From Aquarana catesbeiana (taxonomy: Eukaryota > Chordata > Amphibia > Anura > Ranidae): a DNA stretch of 64,000 nt. The position numbers and the translations under genes were made by a program. Under the pieces are notes generated by a model. That model did not search any database. It saw only the letters and a list, made by a program, of their open reading frames with translations, and was not told the origin of the DNA. The DNA is taken from NCBI RefSeq assembly GCF_042186555.1, contig NC_133326.1:441180147-441244146 (forward strand), read 5' to 3'. Positions 52,901 through 63,646 of the stretch are shown piece by piece. The stretch's first letter is position 1. Each line of letters starts with the position of its first letter.

Positions 52901-53668
52901 GATCCCACTGGTTTCTCAAAACTCAAAGGGATTCTTGAGGGAAAATACCATCTCTCGCCTCCAATATTACAGCACAATCCATTGTAATATCAGGTACTTG
53001 GATCTTCCTAGATTCCAGGAGAGAACTCCAGCCAGTGTAAGGAGACAGACGTCGCAAGGAAGTAGAGCCAAGATCCCAAATGAGGTGTTTGTTCCAGGTT
53101 TCCCTATGAGTTTTAAGAGTTAATGTGGTAATTGCACTTGCCGTCGTTCACCTGAGCATGCATCTTTGGCTGGTCTGACTTTTGATTACAAAGGATTAAA
53201 TATTAAAGACTTTATTAAATTGACTTTTTACTACTTCTGAAAATTGTTCAGTAGGGCAGCCAGTGGGCAAAGTGTGTTTGCTGAATCTGGGACACATAGT
53301 GTGAGCTTTCTGCCTTCCACACATGCGCTGTAATCTCTAATATGTTCTTTCCTAGGTGACTGCTGTCATAAAATGCCTAACGTGGCTCCAGGCTCCACCT
53401 CAGTCTTAGTTTTATGATGTGTGCTTGGAGAGGGCTGAATTATGTAGCCACGAGATGGTACGCAAGAGTAGGCACAAGACAGCCAGATATCAGAGGGCCT
53501 ATGAGGCCATATGAGGTTTACCTAGCAAAATTAAGTTTGTTATGCTAGGTTTAAACACTTTGTTTTACTAATTTATTTAAACCACTTTTCACACTTGTCA
53601 CTTGTCACTGATATAGCTCTTTTATAACAAGCCTTCCCTTATCTTCTTTGTGATTTTCCAAAATATAG

Positions 53669-53751
53669 GTCGAGTAACCAATTTTCGACGGGCTACTTAC
53701 GTTGTTCTTGATGAAGCAGACCGAATGTTTGACATGGGCTTTGAACCACAG
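53669..53751 (+). CDS. DDX46: DDX46 exon: motif II (DEAD box)
   Basis: This 83-bp exon completes the Gly codon and ends at a codon boundary. It encodes RVTNFRRATYVVLDEADRMF with the DEAD motif II (Walker B; ATP hydrolysis), then DMGFEPQ. Acceptor AAATATAG (ending 53668), donor GTAAAC (53752). The residues TNFRRA differ slightly from TNLRRV that I recall in mammals. Confidence 0.97.
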
Positions 53752-54005
53752 GTAAACATCAAGACATGAACAAAAAAGCCAAGCAAAAAGCATTGTAGCA
53801 ATGTATTCACTCATCCTAACCACATCAATTCATGATTTCTTCAAAGCATTTTGACTTCTAAACCTAACATTTTGAGACCGATATTTGCAGCCACCAACTT
53901 TTTCAGGAAAACCAGTGCCTGATTTCAAGACTACTTTTAAGTTTAAAAAAATATATACTTAATTTTTACACATCACTAGTTTTCTCTCATTTGTATCCTA
54001 TGAAA

Positions 54006-54007
<2 letters not shown>

Positions 54008-54076
<69 letters not shown>
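54008..54076 (+). repeat. (TA)n microsatellite
   Basis: About 69 bp of nearly uninterrupted TA repeat, 257 bp after the DDX46 donor at 53752. Length is likely polymorphic. Confidence 0.97.
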
Positions 54077-54081
<5 letters not shown>

Positions 54082-54593
54082 TTTTATGAAGCTCAATATA
54101 TTGCCCATTTAAACTGGTTACACGCAGATTGCATTGTTTTTTTTTTTTTTTTTTAGTCAGCCAACAAACAGAAATCATGCATTCACCTCACGTGTGTGGA
54201 TGTAGGAATTCCCTCCAAGTTACGGTGGGCAAGTGGCAAAAAACACGGAACCTTCTCCCAAGCGGAGCCCTTTTCTTAAGCCTGCCAACTCTTTGAGGCC
54301 TCTTTTCCTTCCTTGGACACCTTTTCAGGCCATGCAAGTTTGTTTCGCATATGAAATTGCTTTGGCACATAGACCAGCTATCAAGCGCTGTCTGCCAATT
54401 TTTAAATGCAGAACTACCCCAATCTTTACTTCCGGGGTCTCACAGTGGATCCCTTCTCTTGTGAAAGTGACAGGGAATTGCCAGCAGCGAAGTTGGCACG
54501 AGAAAGAATTGACATCTTACCTTTATCACAGCGGGAAACCCTAAGAATGACGGATGACTTACAAATATAACAGACTGTTCTTCAATAACCACT
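54077..54593. other. Intronic sequence with an unassigned open frame
   Basis: A 103-codon + frame (54233-54544) resembles no family I know and is probably chance. A T18 run lies at about 54138-54155. Confidence 0.4.
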
Positions 54594-56916
54594 TGCCGAC
54601 CGCCTCACGCAGATATACGTCTGCATAATGGCACGGGCAGGCAAAATCACGTACCTGGTACGTGATTGCCTTCCCGCGGACCCCGAATAAAGGTTTCGCC
54701 CCCTGATCACCCGGCGGTGATATGCGTCGCCCCAGGCAGCGTCAGATTAGCGCCAGTACCGCTAACACCCACGCACGCAGCATACGCCTCCCTTAGTGGT
54801 ATAGTATCTGAACAGATCAATATCTGATCTGATCAGATCTATACTAGCGTCCCCAGCAGTTTGGGGTTTCCAAAAACGCAGGGTTATTGGGATCAGCCCA
54901 GATACCTGCTAGCACCTGCGTTTTGCCCCTCCGCCCAGCCCAGCCCACCCAAGTGCAGTATTGATTGATCACTGTCACTTACAAAACACTAAACGCATAA
55001 CTGCAGCGTTCGCAGAGTCAGGCCTGATCCCTGCGATCGTTAACAGTTTTTTTGGTAGCGTTTTGGTCAACTGGCAAGCGCCAGCGGCCTAGTACACTCC
55101 GGTCATAGTCAAACCAGCACTGCTGTAACACTTGGTGACGTGGCGAGTCCCATAAGTGCAGTTCAAGCTGGCGAGGTGGCAAGCACAAGTAGTGTCCCGC
55201 TGCCACCAAAAAGACAAACACAGGCCCGTCATGCCCATAATGCCTTTCCTGCTGCATTCGCCAATCCTAATTGGGAACCCACCGCTTCTGCAGCGCCCGT
55301 ACTTCCCCCATTCACATCCCCAACCAATTGCAGTCGGGGCAATTGCATGAGAGGCATTTTCTTTATGTCCTCCCGAGTACCCCTACCCAACGAACCCCCG
55401 CAAAAAAGATGTTGTGTCTGCAGCAGGCGCAGATATAGGCGTGACACCCGCTATTATTGTCCCTCCTGTCCTGACAATCCTGGTCTTTGCATTGGTGAAT
55501 GTTTTGAAAGCTACCATTCACTAGTTGAGTATTAGCGTAGGGTACAGCATTGCACAGACTAGGCACACTTTCACAGGGTCTCCCAAGATGCCATCGCATT
55601 TTGAGAGACCCGAACCTGGAACCGGTTACAGTTATAAAAGTTAGTTACAAAAAAAAGTGTAAAAAAAAACCAAACAAAAATATAAAATAAAAAAATAGTT
55701 GTTTTATTGTTCTCTCTCTCTCTATTCTCTCTCTATTGTTCTGCTCTTTTTTACTGTATTCTATTCTGCAATGTTTTATTGTTATTATGTTTTATCACGT
55801 TTGCTTTTCAGGTATGCAATTTTTTATACTTTACCGTTTACTGTGCTTTATTGTTAACCATTTTTTTGTCTTCCGGTACGCCATTCACGACTTTGAGTGG
55901 TTATACCAGAATGATGCCTGCAGGTTTAGGTATCATCTTGGTATCATTCTTTTCAGCCAGTGGTCGGCTTTCATGTAAAAGCAATCCTAGCGGCTAATTA
56001 GCCTCTAGACTGCTTTTACAAGCAGGGAATGCCGCTCCCCTACCGTCTTCCGTGTTTTTCTATGGCTCTCCTCTCTCAACAGGGAACCTGAGAATGCAGC
56101 CGGTGATTCAGCCAGCTGACCATAGAGCTGATCAGAGACCAGAGTGGCTCCAAACATCTCTATGGCCTAAGAAACCGGAAGCTACGAGCACTTTATGACT
56201 CTTGGTGTGGTCAGATGCTTTGAGGGCAGAGGAGAAATCTAGGGTCTAATAGACCCCAATTTTTTCAAAAAAGAGTACCTGTCACTACCTATTGCTATCA
56301 TAGGGGATATTTACATTCCCTGAGATAACAATAAAAATGATTTAAAATAAAAAAAAAATGAAAGGAACAGTTTAAAAATAAGATAAAAAAGCAAAAAAAA
56401 AGCACCCCTGTCCCCCCTGCTCTCGCGCTAAGGCGAGCGCAAGCGTCGGCCTAGCGTCAAATGTAAACAGCAATTGCACCATGTATGTGAGGTATCACCA
56501 CGAAGGTCAGATCGAGGGCAGTAATTTTAGCAGTAGACCTCCTCTGTAAATTTAAAGTGGTAACCTGTTAAGGCTTTTAAAGGCTTTTAAAAAATGTATT
56601 AATTTTGTTGCCACTGCACGTTTGTGCGCAGTTTTAAAGCATGTCATGTTTGGTATCCATGTACTCGGCCTAAGATCATCTTTTTTTATTTCATCAAACA
56701 TTTAGGCAATATAGTGTGTTTTAGTGCATTAAAATTTAAAAAAGTGTGTTTTTTCCCGAAAAAAATGCGTTTGAAAAATCGCTGCGCAAATACTGTGTGG
56801 GGAAAAAAAATGAAACACCCACCATTTTAATCTGTAGGGCATTTGCTTTAAAAAAATATATAATGTTTGGGGGTTCAAAGTAATTTTCAGAAAGGGCTTT
56901 GTCTTCAAGTGGTTAG
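54594..56916 (+). mobile_element. piggyBac-like element, internally deleted
   Basis: The left end TAACCACTTGCCGACCGCC and right end TTGTCTTCAAGTGGTTAG have the CCACTT/AAGTGG ends of the family. It carries an open frame related to the two ends of a piggyBac transposase, which supports the family assignment for all similar elements in the window. CT-rich microsatellite sequence lies at 55710-55740. Normal autonomous copies would carry about 1 kb more transposase. Confidence 0.75.
55059..55535 (+). pseudogene. piggyBac transposase remnant: N-terminal region fused to C-terminal cysteine domain
   Basis: An open frame from just after TAG at 55056 to the stop at 55533. It has no ATG before residue 96; the GTG at 55140 is not a likely eukaryotic start. 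The first part is Ser/Ala/Pro-rich, ending NWEPTASAAPVLPPFTS, which resembles the sequence before the catalytic domain. The end, PQKRCCVCSRRRYRRDTRYY then CPSCPDNPGLCIGECFESYH, is the cross-brace cysteine-rich C-terminal domain that binds transposon ends in piggyBac transposases. The DDD catalytic core is missing between them, and the join is in frame. Confidence 0.8.
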
Positions 56917-58556
56917 AAGAGTGGGTGATGTGTGACATAAGCTTCTAAATGTTGTGCATAAAATGCCAGGACAGTTCAAACCCCCCCCCCAAATGACCCC
57001 ATTTTGGAAAGTAGACACCCAAGCTATTTGCTGAGAGGCCTGTCGAGTCCATGGAATATTTTATATTGTGACACAAGTTGCGGGAAAGAGACAAATTTTT
57101 TTTTTTTTTTTTGCACAAAGTTGTCACTAAATGATATATTGCTCAAACATGCCATGGGAATATGTGAAATTACACCCCAAAATACATTCTGTTGCTTCTC
57201 TTGAGTATGGGGATACCACATGTGTGGGACCTTTTGGGAGCCTAGCCGAGCACGGGACCCTGAAAACCAAGCACCGCCTTCAGGCTTTCTAAGGGCGTAA
57301 ATTTTTGATTTCACTCTTCACTGCCTATCACAGTTTCGGAGGCCATGGAATGCCCAGGTGGCAACCCCCCCCCCCCCCCCCCAATGACCCCATTTTGGAA
57401 AGTAGACACCCCAAGCTATTTGCTGAGAGGTAAACTGAGTATTTTGCAGACCTCACTTTTTGTCACAAAGTTTTTGTCTTTCTTCATTTTCAAAAACAAA
57501 TGGGAGCTGCAAAATACTCACCATGCCTCTCAGCAAATAGCTTGGGGTGTCTACTTTCCAAAATGGGGTCATTTGGGGGGGGGGTTGTGCCACCTGGGCA
57601 TTCCATGGCCTCCGAAACTGTGATAGGCAGTGAAGAGTGAAATCAAAAATTTACACCCTTAGAAATCCTGAAGGCGGTGATTGGTTTTCGGGGCCCCGTA
57701 CGCGGCTAGGCTCCTAAAAAGTCCCACACATGTGGTATCCCCATACTCAGGAGAAGCAGCTAAATGTGTTTTGGGGTGCAATTCCACATATGCCCATGGC
57801 CTGTGTGAGCAATATATCATTTAGTGACAACTTTGTGCAAAAAAAAAAAAAAAATTTGTCACTTTCCCGCAACTTGTGTCAAAATATAAAATATTCCATG
57901 GACTCAACATGCCTCAAAGCAAATAGCTTGGGGTGTCTACTTTCCAAAATGGGGTCATTTGGGGGGGGGGTTATGCCATCTGGGCATTTTATGGCCTTCA
58001 AAACTGTGATAGGTAGTGAGGAGTAAAATCAAAAATTTACGCCCTTAGAAATCCTGAAGGCAGTGATTGGTTTTCGGGGCCCCGAACGCGGCTAGGCTCC
58101 CAAAAAGTCCCACACATGTGGTATCCCCGTACTCAGGAGAAGCAGCTGAATATATTTTGGGGTGCAATTCCACATATGCCCATGGCCTGTGTGAGCAATA
58201 TATCATTTAGTGACAACTTTTTGTAATTTTTTTTTTTTGTCATTATTTAATCACTTGGAACAAAAAAAATGAATATTCAATGGGCTCAACATGCCTCTCA
58301 GCAATTTCCTTGGGGTGTCTACTTTCCAAAATGGGGTCATTTGTGGGGGTTTTGTACTGCCCTGCCATTTTAGCACCTCAAGAAATGACATGGGCAGTCA
58401 TAAATTAAAGGCTGTGTAAATTCCAGAAAATGTACCCTAGTTTGTAGGCGCTATAACTTTTGCGCAGACCAATAAATATACACTTATTGACATTTTTTTT
58501 TACTAAAGACATGTGGCCGAATACATTTTGGCCTAAATGTATGACTAAAATTGAGT
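56917..58556. repeat. Array of direct and inverted repeat blocks, piggyBac-associated
   Basis: The block AATGACCCCATTTTGGAAAG-TAGACACC occurs forward at about 56993 and 57383 and inverted at about 57540, 57930 and 58311. Between blocks, TTTAGTGACAACTTTGTGCA, CCCACACATGTGGTATCCCC and CCTGAAGGCxGTGATTGGTT repeat. A C18 run lies at 57365-57382. Block GCGCAGACCAATAAATATAC (58453) also occurs reversed at 40945. It is truncated on the right by a Tc1 fragment. Confidence 0.8.
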
Positions 58557-59171
58557 TCCTCCAAGGTTACCTTAGATCTCTGTGCTGCCTCTTTGATTAA
58601 TGCCCTCCTTGCCTGGTCCATGAGTTTTGGTGTGCGGCCATCTCTTGCCAGGTTTGCTGTTGTGCCATGTTCTTTCCATTTGGTTATGATAGATTTAATG
58701 GTGGTCCTAGGGATCATCAAAGTTTTGGATATTTTTTTTTATAACCTAACCCTGACTTGTACTTCTCAACAACATTGTCCCTTACTTGTTTGGAGAGTTC
58801 CTTGGTCTTCATGGCAGTGTTTGGTTAGTGGTGGCTCTTGCTTAGGTATTGCAGCCTCTGGGGCCTTTCAAAAAGGTATGTATATGTAATGACAGATCAT
58901 GTGACACTTAGATTACACACAAATGGACATCATTTCACTAATTATGTGACTTCTGAAGGTAATTGGTTGCACCAGAGCTTTTTATGGGCTTTATAACAAA
59001 GGGGGTGAATACATACGCCCATGCCAATTATAATTTTTTTATTTCTGAAAAATAGTTTTATGTATATATTTTTCTAATTTTACTTCACCAACTTAGACTA
59101 TTGTGTTCTGATCCATCACATATAATTCAAATTAAAAAAACATTGGGGGTGAATACTTTTGCAAGGCACTA
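58557..59171 (-). mobile_element. Tc1-like copy 3, 3' half missing
   Basis: It is the same family as the copies at 18.6 and 38.6 kb. The right end TTTTGCAAGGCACTA abuts TA (59172-59173); the left part ends inside the transposase at EELN. The minus-strand frame 58720-58500 keeps MIPRTTIKSIITKWKEHGTT, DGRTPKLMDQARRALIKEAA and SKVTLEEL; the catalytic domain is absent. The start MKTKELSKQVRDNVVEKYKS lies at about 58812. Confidence 0.88.
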
Positions 59172-59440
59172 TAGTGTGTTAAACACTTTACCATGTGGTG
59201 GATCCGCCTATTTCCTGTCTAAACAAGGCTACTATTGAACCTTCGGAGGAAGCCCCATCTTTTTAAGGCCCCTCAAAGTATGGCGAGCTTGCTATATGCG
59301 GCCTCTGGAGCCTTGATCCCGTCCGGTCCTGGCTTCAGCTATGGTCTCAGACACCCTGACTGACACCAAGGCTTGGCTATAGAGCAGGTCTCCCCCCGCT
59401 TATGTTGTACTGTTTTGAGCTTGTGTTAAACAATACTTGT
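59172..59440. other. Intronic spacer, possible DIRS gag-side remnant
   Basis: GC-richer than the surroundings, but no motif identified. Confidence 0.35.
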
Positions 59441-60625
59441 GCAACGCAGCCTAGAGTTTCTTTGCCCCACGCTGTCCTTCCTACCTAAGGTGGTGTTGGC
59501 CTTTTACCTTTAATGAGGATATAGTCTTTACCTTTCTTGTGTTGTCATTCCTTTTTATCTGAGAGAAGCGGCTCTCCATTGTTTGGATGTGGTCAGAGCT
59601 AATAGGGCTTATCTCTCGGCCATAGCATCTATTCCAAAGTCTGATGCTCGTTCCGGAGGGCCTTAGACAAGGACAGGCTGCCTTGTTTTCTACTATTTTC
59701 AAGTGGGTCAGTGATCCAGGCCTATGCTCACGCGGTCTACGAGGCTCCATTTCCAATTACTGCACATTCTACCAGTGCTTTTCATCATTCTGCTTCCTTT
59801 AGGCCCTGTTCACACTAGCATTAAAAGCAGCCATTTGAGCCACATTTTTAACGCTCCTCAAACGCCTATTAAAGCAGTCTGCATTTGATATGGACAGCAT
59901 ACAGAGCTGTTTACATTCTCAAAACAAAGTGTTGCTGTGCTTTAACAATGAAGTTACATGTCAAGTTTGAAAGGCGTTAAAGCATCTTGACTCCTTCCAT
60001 TCAAGTCTATGGTAAGACACCATAAAAGCGCCAGCACATTAGGCCTTGCTCATAACTAAAAAAAATCGTCAAATGTGCATAGGGTGTTTTGGGAGCATTT
60101 GTAACCCGCCGAACAATGCGTGGGGTTGCAAGACAGCTAATTGGATGTCTGTTACATATTTACCGAGTTTTACAAGGTTGATGATGTGGCTGCTTCTGCG
60201 AATGTCAGCTTCAATCAAAAAGTCTTGCAGGTGGCAGTTTGAGCTGTGTTCAGTTTCTGTTTTGTTATGGGCCATGCCTTTCTTTCTGTCCTTCTGGAAC
60301 TGCTTTGGGATGTCTCAATCAATAATCGATTCAGAAAGTTGCATTTTTGTGCTCAATAAACTTTGAGAAAAGGATTTTACTGAAGGACACAGCACCCACC
60401 TTGTCGTCTTTGACTGTTTGGTGTTATCGTCTTTGTACTGCTGGCTACTAACTGAATTCTGAGTTGCAGATGAGGGGTTTAGTTACTACAGAGGGCCACC
60501 CCTTAGGCATGCTTTTAGTTTGTTATACCTAATGTCCTGCTTCTGAACGTGGTGGCATCAAACCCATTTGTGAGAAAAGGATGTTCTTACGGTGAGTACA
60601 AAAATCCAGTTTTCAGAAACCGATT
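59441..60625 (+). mobile_element. DIRS remnant D (recombinase and terminal sequence)
   Basis: Frames near 59460-59530 give SFLPKVVLAFYL, near 59570-59620 HCLDVVRANRAYLS (compare HSLDVVRVVKVYLK), near 59660-59700 GQAALFSTIFKWV, and near 59750-59790 PITAHSTSAFHHS, in which the His-x-x-Arg Arg is Ser. After an insert, the tail FTEFYKVDDVAAS and FNQKVLQVAV-stop appear (about 60150-60240). Terminal sequence with GGATTTTACTGAAGGACACAG follows at about 60372 and CTTACGGTGAGTACAAAAAT at 60585. Confidence 0.8.
59803..60060. mobile_element. Harbinger-like MITE in DIRS remnant D
   Basis: It begins GGCCCTGTTCACACTAGC, the style of end seen in other TTCACAC elements here. It separates the AHST block from the FTEFYKVD block of one recombinase. 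The right end is unclear, near CAGCACATTAGGCC. Confidence 0.5.
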
Positions 60626-60952
60626 TCTTCACTTTCCTTTTGTTCCAGGGTTCTGTTGACTCACTGGCACCTCAGCTTTGCATATTCTATAGTGCAGAAC
60701 TCTGAACCCATCCAGCATATTTTTTTTAGTTCTTATGACTGGGTAGGTTATATTTCTGGTTGCTGTTACTTCAGCTCACAGAGTTCCGGAATTTGGCTGT
60801 TCTTTCCTGTGTGTTCCTGGTAGTCCACTGTTGCTAGGTGATGTTTTTTTTTTTTTGTTTTGTTTTTTGGCCTCGGCTGTCATTTTTACCTAGGATGGTT
60901 TCTTAATGTCCTGGTTGAGATGGAATGCTGTTGCTGTTTTTCTATCTTATAG

Positions 60953-61312
60953 GAGTTGTAAGGGCAGAAGGTTTTTATCTTAATGCATTAAGATAAAAAG
61001 CCTTCTGTGTACAGCAGCTGCCCCAGCACCCTCTAATACTTGCCTGAGCATTGGCTACCACTGCTGTCGATCAAAGTCAGTCAGCTAATCATGAGAGAAT
61101 GGACACACAGAGCTGTGACTCGGCTCGGGTGCCCACACAGCAAGCTGCTTGCTGGGGGGGGGGGGCACTCCACAGGAGGGAGTGGCCAGGAGCAGCAAAG
61201 AGTGACCAGAGAAGAGGAGGATCCAGGCTGCTCTGTGCAAAACCAACTGCAAAGAGCAGGTAAGTATAACATTATTTTTATTGAAAAAAAAAGACTTTAC
61301 AGTCACTTTAAA
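60953..61312. mobile_element. T2-like element (right TTAA end present)
   Basis: GGCAGAAGGTTTTTATCTTA-ATGCATTAAGATAAAAAGCC forms a tight hairpin near the left, and the right end is TTACAGTCACTTTAA (to 61312). A G10 run lies at about 61155. The left terminal TTAAAG is eroded. Confidence 0.6.
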
Positions 61313-61431
61313 CTGTTGACACTAGGAAAAATAGTTCTTCACACGTCACTGATTGGTTCATGCTTTCAGGTGTTTCCTGTAGTCAACTGCTGTGATTTGT
61401 CAGTCAGACTTTTTTTTTTTTTTATAAAAAA

Positions 61432-62868
61432 CATATAGGTTGCGCTAATCAATCATATTATACAAATGAGAATGATTCAAATATTCTAAAAACAGTCCAT
61501 AAGTTATGCGATATGTTAAATCCTCATGTCAATCTGCACCGTCCACCACCATAGTGATCAAAAAAAACATCAGTGCCCCCAACAGCTGAAAGGCTCGCTT
61601 ACCTGCTCCAATTGATCCCTCATTATAAGGGATAATATGCGTATGTATGGTCCAGATGGTCTCCTACACAGGACCACCCCTTGGCCACCGTATTCGATTA
61701 TAAGGATTTCACAAAAAAACCCAAAATGCTCCACATAGTGTAAAATTCTTATATGGTTTATTTGAATATAAAATAATGCACTTACAGCTGCCGCTAATAA
61801 CATGCGCCTTTTGTTTCCAGTGTTTAGGCCAGTACACAAAACAAACCCGTACTTCTAGTGCCTGTGTGGGATTGGTGACGTCCTACGCATTTCGTCATAG
61901 GATGACGTTGACCAGGGGCACAGGCGGCACGCTGAGTCACCACACTTTATACGCTGCACAAACAACCAAGCCTCAGTCGGAATATATGCATATCTTACAA
62001 CACACAGATGGCCGGGCCTTGATCTGAGCCTCGGTCGGCCATATTAAAAACCATACCAAGCCTCATTATGAAATCCTTTCTCTGAAAAAGGAAATTTGTG
62101 ATGGACATTAAATGTAGTCAACGAACTCGCAAGACACCTGACAGTTTGTCATATATAGTGTCTTAACTATACCTCGTTGGGACTAGATCCATTAACAAGA
62201 ATTCCTCCACCGAAAAATCCTAGTTTTAAGAGCTTGTATTAGTTGAAAGCCAATAGTCATACCTCACCCTCCCACACTTATAAATTAAAAAAAGGATTCT
62301 AGAAAAATTCCTATATGTCTTTCATAACAACGCTAAATTAAAAAATAAACCAGACACTTCCCAAAAACTGTAAAGGTATTTACCCAGAAGTAGTAAGATT
62401 TTATAGCAAGTTGTCACCAAATGGTTGCTCCCAACAGTGACACCTAGTGGATGGTTCAAAAACCACCATTGAGTCCATTCTAGGTATCAAACATATGAAA
62501 CTTACAACATACAAAAACATTTTGTTTAAACTCCTACCCATTAGAAAAAACAGCACAAGCATGAATTTCTAAAATAGGGCAAAAAAAATCTACAAGCAGT
62601 CCGAGACTCAAATTAAAATTTACAAACACATTTATAAAATTAAAAATATAAAATCCCCTATGAGTTATTAATAAATGCATTGATGTCAACATCGTTGGGC
62701 CATAAGGGACACATGTTCTCAGTCTATATACCCAAGCCATTTCTTGTTTCGAAATCTCCCTCACCATAGAACTGCATCTCCAGTGGGGTCTATATTTGTC
62801 TATCCCCAAATAAAGGGTGTTGGAAGGATCCCTATTATGCATCACGTCATAATGTTTGGACACAGAGA
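61432..62868 (-). mobile_element. Penelope-like retroelement 3, 5'-truncated
   Basis: The minus-strand frame 62863-62534 gives SKHYDVMHNRDPSNTLYLGI, DKYRPHWRCSSMVREISKQE and MAWVYRLRTCVPYG, matching the C-terminal end of Penelope 1 (SRHYAEFHN, KYKPHWRGDKV, IYEIRTLSPLG). The rest is 3' non-coding sequence with a hammerhead-like motif at 61860-61925. The element interrupts DIRS remnant E. Confidence 0.85.
61860..61925 (-). ncRNA. Hammerhead-like motif of Penelope 3
   Basis: Minus strand: stem I GCCTGTG (pairs perfectly with CACAGGC at 61866-61860), core CTGGTCA (CUGAUGA expected), stem II GTCAT-CCT-ATGAC (perfect 5 bp), core GAAA intact, stem III TGCG (usually palindromic CGCG), cleavage-site TA. 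Of the copies here it has the best paired stem I. Two core substitutions predict weak or no cleavage. Confidence 0.65.
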
Positions 62869-63475
62869 GGTTTTTGAAACCCTTTCTGATGTTTTACTTT
62901 TTTGTGCTTCCTTTATGGCCCAGAATTTTTCGCAGGCTTACAGTTTTAAGGGCATGGTTCACAGTTTTCGGTGGGCTATTTGACATCCGGTTTCGGTAGC
63001 TCAAAGTTTGTAAAGTCACTACTTGGACTTTGGTTCATACTTTTTACAAAGTTTTTACCAGGTGGTTATTAGAGTCGCTGAGAGTGATAACCTTTGAAGA
63101 CTACTGCACGTGATTCTAACATGTTTTGGTTTTATAGGGGCCTGTTGGTTTGTTGCCCTACCGTTCTTGTTCTGTGCTTTGGGACATCCGAAATGTATGT
63201 TGAATACAAAGGTGTTCTGTGTCCTGAGATGTACGATAAATAAAATGGGATATTTGATTTACCTGTAAAATAATTTTTTTGGAGTTCATTACAGGACACA
63301 GATACCCCGTCCCTCCTTTGTGGTTTATGGCTTGCTACAAAAAAATGACGACTTCCTGTCTTGTTTTTTTGCCAGTGTCCAATAACCTGAAGGTGGCCGC
63401 ATACACCTATTCATAATGAGTATAAAGGGGCTCTGTGTCCTGTGGTGTCCTGCAAGAGAAGGATTTTACAGGTAA

Positions 63476-63646
63476 ACCAAAAATCACATTTTTAATACAT
63501 AGCTGTATTAAATGGTGTTTGTTTTAATTATCTGGGGTTCTACTTTTTAAGATCAAAAATCTGTAAGATTAAACTACCTTATGTGCTACCAATTCTATAA
63601 AACATAACATTTTCAACTTGTAACATATTTATCCAATTTTTTTCAG
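63476..63646 (+). other. DDX46 intron end with acceptor
   Basis: Unique-looking sequence ending in a T-rich tract and the acceptor TTTTTTCAG before 63647. Confidence 0.7.

Larger units (their letters stand above)
48460..53668 (+). other. DDX46 intron of 5,209 bp
   Basis: It contains one Tc1-like element near its 5' end and is otherwise the least transposon-rich intron here. From about 49942 to 53668 I recognise no repeat family or coding motif. The longest + frame is 80 codons (52881-53123). It may hold conserved intronic sequence or decayed repeats beyond recognition. Confidence 0.85.
60640..63475 (+). mobile_element. DIRS remnant E, split by a T2-like element and a Penelope tail
   Basis: Before the inserts, 60745-60800 encodes VAVTSAHRVPEFGCSF-like sequence (ARRVSEL block), then FLPRMVS. 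After them, 62930-63075 has SQAYSFKGMVHSFRWAI and SKVCKVTTWTLVHTFYKVF (frame-shifted C-terminal block). Terminal sequence at 63215-63475 contains the pair TTTACCTGTAAAATAATTTT and GAAGGATTTTACAGGTAAAC with GGACACAGA and TCTGTGTCC motifs, the same hairpin plan as in the DIRS pair. Confidence 0.8.
53752..63646 (+). other. DDX46 intron of 9,895 bp
   Basis: It contains a (TA)n tract, piggyBac-like sequence, a Tc1 fragment, two DIRS remnants and a Penelope tail. No host exon was found inside. Confidence 0.9.

Noticed and set aside
51936..53123. Several 65-80 codon frames in the exon 3-4 intron
   Set aside because: None has a recognisable domain, splice context or codon pattern; flanked by apparently unique intron.
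54233..54544. 103-codon + frame near the (TA)n tract
   Set aside because: No family resemblance; expected by chance in this base composition.
55707..55997. Hydrophobic 96-codon frame (possible membrane protein)
   Set aside because: It arises from CT- and T-rich low-complexity sequence inside the piggyBac-like element.
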